Shown here: positions 6,739 through 11,091 of the stretch, piece after piece
How the letters are laid out: each line of letters begins with the position of its first letter
Position numbering within the stretch: position 1 is the stretch's first letter
DNA from: CAYOXD01 sp964407825
GTDB lineage: Bacteria > Desulfobacterota > Desulfobacteria > Desulfobacterales > JAFDDL01
Assembly: GCA_964407825.1 (NCBI GenBank)
Contig: CAYOXD010000105.1
Location: 1-11,091, forward strand
Length of the DNA stretch: 11,091 bases
Reading direction: 5' to 3'
Position numbers and translations under genes: made by a program
Notes under the pieces: generated by a model
Databases searched by the model: none
The model's input: only the letters and a program-made list of their open reading frames with translations
What the model was told of the DNA's origin: nothing

Positions 6739-8430
6739 ATGTACGAGAATAATTTTCCAGCCGACAAGACACCCTGGCGCCGCCACTATGGCAAGGGGGT
6801 GCCGTTTGACCCCTCCTTCGAGGAAATCTGCCTTCCGGATATACTGCGCCGCCGGGCTGCCGAGCATCCTGAGGCTGGCGCCCTCTGCTTCCAGGGCTAC
6901 GTCATGACCTACCGCCAGCTTCTGGACGGGGTGGATCGCATGGCCGACGCCCTGACCCGGTTGGGCGTGAAAAAAGGGGACCCGGTGGCCGTGCTGCTGC
7001 CAAACACGATTCCCTGTGTCATCACCTTCTATGCCATCCTCGCCATCGGCGCCGTGGCGGTCATGAACAACCCCCTCTACACCGACCCGGAACTCGAATA
7101 TCAGTTCAACGATGCCGGGTGCGAAACGCTCATCACCCTGGACCTGCTCGTTTCACGCATGGTCGGCCTGCGCTCGAGAACGAGGCTCCGGCAGATCATC
7201 TACACCCGTCTGGGCGATTACCTTCCCTTTCCCAAGAACCTTCTGTTCCCGCTGGTGGCCAGACGCCGGAAGCTTTCCGCAAAGGTGCCCAAAAGCGAGG
7301 GCGTCAGCAGTTGGAAAGACCTCCTGAACGACGCGCGGCCGGCCGGCCCGCCCGGGGCTGCCCCATCCTTTGACGATCCGGCCCTGTACCAGTATACCGG
7401 CGGCACCACCGGCAAGGCCAAGGGAGCCGTTCTCACCCATGGCAACCTCAGCCGCCAGGTTCAGCAGATTGCCGCCTGGTTTCCCGAGTTCGAAAGGGGC
7501 ACGGAGGTCCTGCTGGGAGCGCTGCCCTTTTTCCATGTCTTCGGGCTCTCCACCGCCATGAATTTTTCAATCTATATGGGGTGGAAAAACATACTGATTC
7601 CCAAACCGACCACCGAGGCGCTCCTGGAGGCGATCCGCAGGTTCCGCCCCAGCTTTGCCCCCCTGGTGCCCACCATGTACATCGGCATTCTCAACCACCC
7701 GGATCTCGAGCGTACGGATCTGAGCTGCATCAAAGGCTGTTTCTCCGGAAGCGCCCCCCTGCCCCGCGAGGTCATCACGGCCTTCGAGAAGAAAACCGGC
7801 GCCATCATCGTGGAAGGTTACGGATTGACCGAAGCCTCTCCCGTCACCCACGTGAACCCCTTTGCCCCGGACCGCCGCAAGGTCGGGAGCATCGGGCTGC
7901 CCATCCCCGGTACCCGATGCCGTATTGTCGATACCCTGGAGGGGGAAAGGGAACTCGGGCCCGGGGAGCCGGGGGAACTGCTGATCCAGGGCCCCCAGGT
8001 GATGAAGGCCTATCTGAACCGGCCCGAGGAGAATGCCTCGGCCCTTAAAAACGGCTGGCTTCACACGGGGGATATCGCCACCATGGACAGGGACGGATAT
8101 TTTTTCATCGTGGACCGCAAAAAGGATATGATCCTCTCGGGTGGCTTCAACGTGTACCCCCGGGACATCGAGGAGGCCCTCTTCGATCACCCCAAGGTCA
8201 TGGAGGCGGCGGCCATCGGCATCCCGCACCCCAGCCGCGGAGAAGCGATCAAGGCTTTTGTGGTGCCAAAACCCGGAGAAACAGTCAGCGAGGCAGAGCT
8301 CATTGCCCATTGCGGCGGGCGTCTCGCCAAATACAAGCTCCCCACCCGGATCGAATTCAGAAGCTCGCTGCCCAAGAACAACATCGGAAAAGTTCTGAAA
8401 CGGGAACTTCGTCTGCCAGGCAACCCCTGA
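6739..8430 (+). CDS. fadD: Fatty acyl-CoA ligase (long-chain type), AMP-forming
   Basis: The enzyme activates a fatty acid with ATP to an acyl-adenylate and then to acyl-CoA, the entry step of beta-oxidation. The protein has 563 residues; E. coli FadD has about the same. All core motifs of the adenylate-forming family are present: the phosphate loop YTGGTTGKAKG from Tyr219; GYGLTEAS at 360-367; WLHTGD at 440-445 followed by DRDGYFFIVDRKKD with Asp459 to Lys462 (the fatty-acyl-CoA synthetase signature); GGFNVYPRDIEEAL; and near the C-terminus the catalytic Lys551 in GKVLKRE. The N-terminus (PWRRHYGKGVPFD) is typical of long-chain ligases. The ribosome site is weak (AAGGA 13 bases before the ATG). 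It is transcribed away from the EMO-like/etfBA operon, which fits a shared fatty-acid role. Chain length is inferred; a medium-chain or aryl acid substrate is possible. Confidence 0.93.
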   Translation: MYENNFPADKTPWRRHYGKGVPFDPSFEEICLPDILRRRAAEHPEAGALCFQGYVMTYRQLLDGVDRMADALTRLGVKKGDPVAVLLPNTIPCVITFYAILAIGAVAVMNNPLYTDPELEYQFNDAGCETLITLDLLVSRMVGLRSRTRLRQIIYTRLGDYLPFPKNLLFPLVARRRKLSAKVPKSEGVSSWKDLLNDARPAGPPGAAPSFDDPALYQYTGGTTGKAKGAVLTHGNLSRQVQQIAAWFPEFERGTEVLLGALPFFHVFGLSTAMNFSIYMGWKNILIPKPTTEALLEAIRRFRPSFAPLVPTMYIGILNHPDLERTDLSCIKGCFSGSAPLPREVITAFEKKTGAIIVEGYGLTEASPVTHVNPFAPDRRKVGSIGLPIPGTRCRIVDTLEGERELGPGEPGELLIQGPQVMKAYLNRPEENASALKNGWLHTGDIATMDRDGYFFIVDRKKDMILSGGFNVYPRDIEEALFDHPKVMEAAAIGIPHPSRGEAIKAFVVPKPGETVSEAELIAHCGGRLAKYKLPTRIEFRSSLPKNNIGKVLKRELRLPGNP

Positions 8431-8591
8431 GGCCCGCAAAAAAAACCCCGTCCCAGACTCGCTAACGGCGCCGGGAAGCGTCTCAAGGTGCCCACCAATT
8501 CCGTGAGCACACAGCCTTGAGCCGCTTTCCGCCTGGTTATCGGGCCTGAGCCGAGGTTTTCAAACGGAGTTCAGATACGTAATCCGCAACC

Positions 8592-9695
8592 CTATCCCTT
8601 GAAGACGAGCATGGTGGCGGTCTGATTGACGTGGCCGATGCACTGCTCTCCGTAAGTGCTGAAACCGACGGTGGGCACTTCTTCGAAGATCTTCCCATAG
8701 TCCTCGGTCCTGCCCTCGCTCTCCAGCTCCAGCGTCCTGAGGATACAGTTAAAATTCAGAATGGCGCCCAGTTTTCCCATCTCCGCCTTTTTTTCCGCTA
8801 AAGCGGTTTGGGTGTCCTTGACGATGTCGGTGGACTCGAGGATGGACAGCTTCATCTGATCCTTTACGTTACAGTAAAAGACCATGTGGTTGTCCTTGAT
8901 CTGCTGGGGGCTGCGGACATAGGGCTCCCCGTCGATGATCAGCCCCACCGGATTTTTCATGAAATGCTTGGGGGCGTCCTCGACGCTCGCCCCGATGATC
9001 TCGGCGTAGGCGGCGGCGGCATCCTTCCCGTTGAACTCCAGGACCTGCCGGCTTTGCTCATCGACGCGCGTGGCCAGCAGCTCGCGGGGCGAGGCGCTGA
9101 AGCTCTGGGTCTTGATGATGTCAAAGCCGATCTTCGGTTTGAGAAGCGCCAGCACGGCGGCATTGCTGTATGCCTGTCCGGCGGCGAATACATGGGTCTG
9201 CTTGAACTGCAGGTCATCGCCCGCGGAGCCCCCGAGGAAGGTCACATTGGTAAGGTCACCGATCTTGTCCATCAGTTCCTCTTCCTTCATGCTGAGGCCA
9301 TCGACCAGGATCAAACCGACATAGGCCGTGGGGTCCAGCTCCAGCATGGACTTGCCCACCTGCTTCTCAAAGACGGCGAAGGCATCCTCAACCGCCTTAT
9401 CGCTTTTCACATCCTTTATGATGCTCAGATTGATCGTATCGATGATCTGATCCTCGAAGGCCATGGCCACAACGGATTTTTTCAGCATCTTGCCGCTGAC
9501 GATCTCACCCGCCGTGCTGCAGCCGAAAACGGTGGCGTTGGGAAAGGCTTTATACATGCTGCTGCTGATGGCCTCGGGATCAAAGGCAGAGGATGCAAAG
9601 AACACAATCGCCTTTGGACTATCGATGGAAAATTGGGTTTGAAGATCCTGTGCGATTTCCTCAGGGGTTTCCTTCAGAGAATATGCTGTTTTCAT
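8592..9695 (-). CDS. FIST-domain (FIST_N/FIST_C) sensory protein, stand-alone
   Basis: FIST is a predicted ligand-sensing domain found alone or joined to kinases, chemoreceptors and cyclic-di-GMP enzymes. The protein has 367 residues with no signal peptide or membrane segment, so it should be soluble. The N-terminal domain shows VFFASSAF, VFGCSTAGEI (56-65) and LGGSAGDD (154-161). The C-terminal domain shows EFNGKDAAAAYAEIIG (220-235), GLIIDGEPYVRSP, and the typical end GFSTYGEQCIGHVNQTATML (344-363). There is no output domain, so it must act through a partner not seen here. The ATG at 9695 was chosen over a TTG two codons earlier because AGGAGG lies nine bases before the ATG but only three before the TTG. 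A possible small gene lies just upstream in the same direction. Ligand and partner are unknown. Confidence 0.9.
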   Translation of the reverse strand: MKTAYSLKETPEEIAQDLQTQFSIDSPKAIVFFASSAFDPEAISSSMYKAFPNATVFGCSTAGEIVSGKMLKKSVVAMAFEDQIIDTINLSIIKDVKSDKAVEDAFAVFEKQVGKSMLELDPTAYVGLILVDGLSMKEEELMDKIGDLTNVTFLGGSAGDDLQFKQTHVFAAGQAYSNAAVLALLKPKIGFDIIKTQSFSASPRELLATRVDEQSRQVLEFNGKDAAAAYAEIIGASVEDAPKHFMKNPVGLIIDGEPYVRSPQQIKDNHMVFYCNVKDQMKLSILESTDIVKDTQTALAEKKAEMGKLGAILNFNCILRTLELESEGRTEDYGKIFEEVPTVGFSTYGEQCIGHVNQTATMLVFKG

Positions 9696-9755
9696 ATTCA
9701 ATTTCCTCCTATATGATCAGACATTAACGCCAAGTTCTCGGGTCAGAGCTGCCAG

Positions 9756-9917
9756 CTACTGAATGTTTGCGGGATGGACGCAGCCTCCCGCTGGATATTC
9801 GTCCGGGTTGATCCCCTCCAGCACAAACTTGGCCTTAACGACCTTTGCCACAGCCGGATTCCCCTTCGACCGTCGAGTACCTTTCGAGCCCATCAGATGT
9901 TTCTCTCTCCCAGCCAT
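9756..9917 (-). CDS. Possible small protein of 53 residues upstream of the FIST gene, frame continuing past an amber stop
   Basis: Not recognised. The ATG at 9917 has GGAGG nine bases upstream, as good a ribosome site as any in the window. The product starts MAGREKHLMGSKGTRRSKG, is basic and Gly/Ser-rich at first, then has AKFVLEGINPDEYPAGG and ends CVHPANIQ with a single Cys46 and His48. No signal peptide or membrane segment is seen. After the TAG (9756-9758) the same frame goes on for 12 codons (LAALTRELGVNV) to a TGA at 9717-9719, 21 bases before the FIST ATG, a spacing normal for an operon. The gene could be real and end at the TAG, be read through, be broken by a nonsense mutation, or be chance. 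A second frame in the same stretch also reads plausibly but has no start. Confidence 0.4.
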   Translation of the reverse strand: MAGREKHLMGSKGTRRSKGNPAVAKVVKAKFVLEGINPDEYPAGGCVHPANIQ

Positions 9918-9988
9918 GCTCCAGGTCCTCCAGTAGTTTGAACTGTGTTTCCCTGCCGCCCCCCCCTGCCTTTCCCGCGCATGGCCGG

Positions 9989-10004
9989 CGGTTTCAGGAA
10001 ACCG
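9989..10004. repeat. Dyad CGGTTTC-AG-GAAACCG
   Basis: Two exact 7-base arms separated by AG lie 72 bases upstream of the small ORF start. The loop is too short for a stable RNA hairpin, so a protein-binding site is the more likely reading. No regulator family was recognised. Confidence 0.35.
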
Positions 10005-10043
10005 GGGGAACGGTGTTTGACATGGCTTCGTTTATTATCGACC

Positions 10044-10059
10044 ATGTTGGTGCCAACAT
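10044..10059. repeat. Dyad ATGTTGG-TG-CCAACAT
   Basis: Two exact 7-base arms flank TG. It lies 39 bases from the first dyad, on the upstream side for the FIST direction. Adjacent minus-strand sequence (GATAAT at 10039-10034) could be a -10 box, but no good -35 box is paired with it. Confidence 0.35.
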
Positions 10060-10063
10060 TTAG

Positions 10064-10223
10064 TGAAACAACCGCAAAAATCGAATATTGTTTTTTATTT
10101 CAAGTTGCCAGCGCAATCAACCATTTTTTTGGAATTCTGTCAAGAATGGACGAATAAAGGATTTTTCCATAGCATATTGAAAGGATCCGGTCAATTGGGG
10201 TATCGTTTTTGAAACAACCACAA
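10064..10223. repeat. Direct repeat pair TGAAACAACCRCAA
   Basis: The 14-base sequence at 10064-10077 recurs at 10210-10223 with one mismatch (G or A at the eleventh base). The copies are 146 bases apart in the AT-rich gap. It may be chance or paired binding sites. Confidence 0.25.
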
Positions 10224-10253
10224 CCGATTTAGGGCCATCCACAAAATGGGAGC

Positions 10254-11051
10254 TTATTTTCTACGACAGCCGGCAGCCTCCTGCCTATTCCCTATTTTCA
10301 CCACCCGGCGGTCGGACTCTCGAGTGATCTCGAGACGGTTCTCGGCGAAAAGCTGGATGCAGGCCGGATAGAGCTTCCATTCCTCCTCCAGCCCCTTTTT
10401 CTTGATCGATTCGAGGGTGTCGTCAGGGGCGATGGGAAACGCCCGCTGGCCGATGATGGGACCGGAATCCTCTCCATAATCGACGAAGTGCACCGTGCAT
10501 CCCCCCACCTTGCACCCGTATCGAAAGGTATCGCCATAGCCGTCCACACCCGGAAAAGCGGGAAGCAATGCGGGATGAATATTCATGATCCGTGGCAGCG
10601 ACCGGTCGCCGTTCACCCGATCGATGAAAAAGGGGGTCAGCATCCGCATAAACCCCGCCAGTACCAGGAGATCGAAGGGATAATCAGCCATGGCCCGCAA
10701 CAGCCGGGCTTCGGCAACGGCGCGGGAGGCCAGGAACAGCTCCACCGTCTCTCTCGGTGTTTCCAAAGGGAAAACCGACTGCTTGGATACGGCTTCGGCC
10801 ATGCTGAACTCCGGATCAAGGAGGCGCCTATCGGGGTGCTTCTTGAAACTGCTGATAATGTGGCCGTAATCGACGACAAAGTGGGGGATGTTGTGCTTCC
10901 GGCCCCTGGCAAGCCCGGAAGCTTCCGGATTATCGGAGCCGACGAACACCATCCTTCCGTCGATGCGGTTCGACTCGCAGGCATCGATGATGGCCTGCAG
11001 ATTCGTGCCGCCGCCCGAGATGAGAGCGCCGATGCGAAGCTTGTCCGGCAT
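10254..11051 (-). CDS. purN: Phosphoribosylglycinamide (GAR) formyltransferase-like protein with internal insertion
   Basis: PurN transfers a formyl group from 10-formyl-tetrahydrofolate to GAR in purine synthesis. The family features are clear: the phosphate loop ISGGGTNLQAIIDA (11-24), LAGFMRMLTPFF (131-142), the catalytic NIHPALLPAFPG with Asn157 and His159, and GCTVHFVDYGEDSGPIIGQR with catalytic Asp195. The protein is 265 residues, against about 210 for E. coli PurN. Most of the excess is an insertion of roughly 40 residues (about 62-103) between the first strand-helix unit and the helix before LAGFMR; the end is also basic and slightly long. The ATG at 11051 was chosen because AGGAG lies eight bases before it; a GTG at 11060 is too close to that site. 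A related formyltransferase with another substrate is possible given the insertion. Confidence 0.85.
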   Translation of the reverse strand: MPDKLRIGALISGGGTNLQAIIDACESNRIDGRMVFVGSDNPEASGLARGRKHNIPHFVVDYGHIISSFKKHPDRRLLDPEFSMAEAVSKQSVFPLETPRETVELFLASRAVAEARLLRAMADYPFDLLVLAGFMRMLTPFFIDRVNGDRSLPRIMNIHPALLPAFPGVDGYGDTFRYGCKVGGCTVHFVDYGEDSGPIIGQRAFPIAPDDTLESIKKKGLEEEWKLYPACIQLFAENRLEITRESDRRVVKIGNRQEAAGCRRK

Positions 11052-11091
11052 TTGTGTCACTCCTGTGAGTTGATGCGATGAAAATCCGGCG

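Larger units (their letters stand above)
9918..10253. other. AT-rich intergenic region between purN and the FIST gene
   Basis: No gene was found in these 336 bases. The part nearest purN (10060-10253) is much more AT-rich than the rest of the window. It contains two dyads (9989-10004 and 10044-10059), a run of eight C (9959-9966) and a near-exact 14-base direct repeat (10064-10077, 10210-10223). I see no clear terminator for purN and no convincing promoter for the FIST gene, although one of the two should be here. Confidence 0.6.

Noticed and set aside
7567..8439. Minus-strand open frame of 290 codons
   Set aside because: Antisense of the acyl-CoA ligase, whose C-terminal motifs are all in place on the plus strand.
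8438..8475. Run of eight A after the ligase gene (T8 on the minus strand) as a FIST terminator
   Set aside because: Only four base pairs of stem (CCCG/CGGG) can be drawn next to it, and it is about 147 bases past the FIST stop.
8482..8521. Inverted repeat CTCAAGG/CCTTGAG between the ligase and FIST genes
   Set aside because: The loop is 26 bases and no T tract follows on either strand, so it does not make a terminator.
8808..9716. Plus-strand open frame of 302 codons
   Set aside because: Antisense of the FIST gene; no family features and no ribosome site noticed.
9887..9967. Alternative minus-strand frame containing QFKLLEDLEHGWE overlapping the small ORF
   Set aside because: Protein-like in part, but it opens just after a stop with no start codon or ribosome site; it might be a remnant but cannot be supported.
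10017..10038. Plus-strand TTGACA with TATTAT as a promoter
   Set aside because: The boxes are only 10 bases apart, and no plus-strand gene follows.
10488..11081. Plus-strand open frame of 197 codons
   Set aside because: Antisense of the purN-like gene, which has its catalytic residues in the minus-strand frame.

Overview
The window is a GC-rich bacterial chromosomal segment with short intergenic gaps. It carries seven confident protein genes and one possible small ORF. A tungsten-type aldehyde ferredoxin oxidoreductase homologue, an electron-transfer flavoprotein (ETF) encoded next to a membrane-bound haem b/FeS ETF:menaquinone oxidoreductase, and a fatty acyl-CoA ligase together suggest an anaerobe that lives on fatty or aromatic acids, most likely a sulfate-reducing or syntrophic member of Desulfobacterota. 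That assignment is inference; there is no rRNA or other phylogenetic marker here. I saw no tRNA, rRNA, CRISPR array, insertion sequence or phage gene.

Layout. Bases 3-1658 (+) hold the 3' part of an aldehyde:ferredoxin oxidoreductase (AOR) family gene cut by the left edge. It converges, with a 12-base gap, on an exported single-domain rhodanese (1671-2228, -) that has its own promoter (2391-2419) and a leader of roughly 155 bases. A strong intrinsic terminator (2454-2495) ends the main operon of the window, which reads leftward from about 6470: an EMO-like membrane oxidoreductase (4310-6367), etfB (3493-4284) and etfA (2522-3493). A 371-base divergent control region (6368-6738) with promoters and dyads for both directions separates this operon from a fadD-like acyl-CoA ligase (6739-8430, +). 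On the right, all on the minus strand, are a FIST-domain sensory protein (8592-9695), a possible small ORF just upstream of it (9756-9917), an AT-rich 336-base gap with several small dyads and a direct repeat, and a purN-like formyltransferase (10254-11051) with an unusual internal insertion.

How the genes fit together. The ligase would activate fatty acids to acyl-CoA. Acyl-CoA dehydrogenases, which are not in this window, would pass electrons to EtfAB. The EMO-like protein would pass them through FeS clusters and b haems to membrane menaquinone. This is a known type of module for driving the unfavourable acyl-CoA dehydrogenation step in anaerobes. The AOR homologue may act in a neighbouring aldehyde/carboxylate redox step, but its substrate cannot be read from the sequence.

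No wholly new system is evident. The points most worth a second look are: the amber codon inside an otherwise continuous small frame before the FIST gene; the complete loss of cysteine ligands in the first CCG module of the EMO-like protein; the regular five-cysteine ladder in the AOR homologue; the dyads over both divergent promoters; an 8-base homopolymer inside the rhodanese promoter spacer; and the insertion in PurN.
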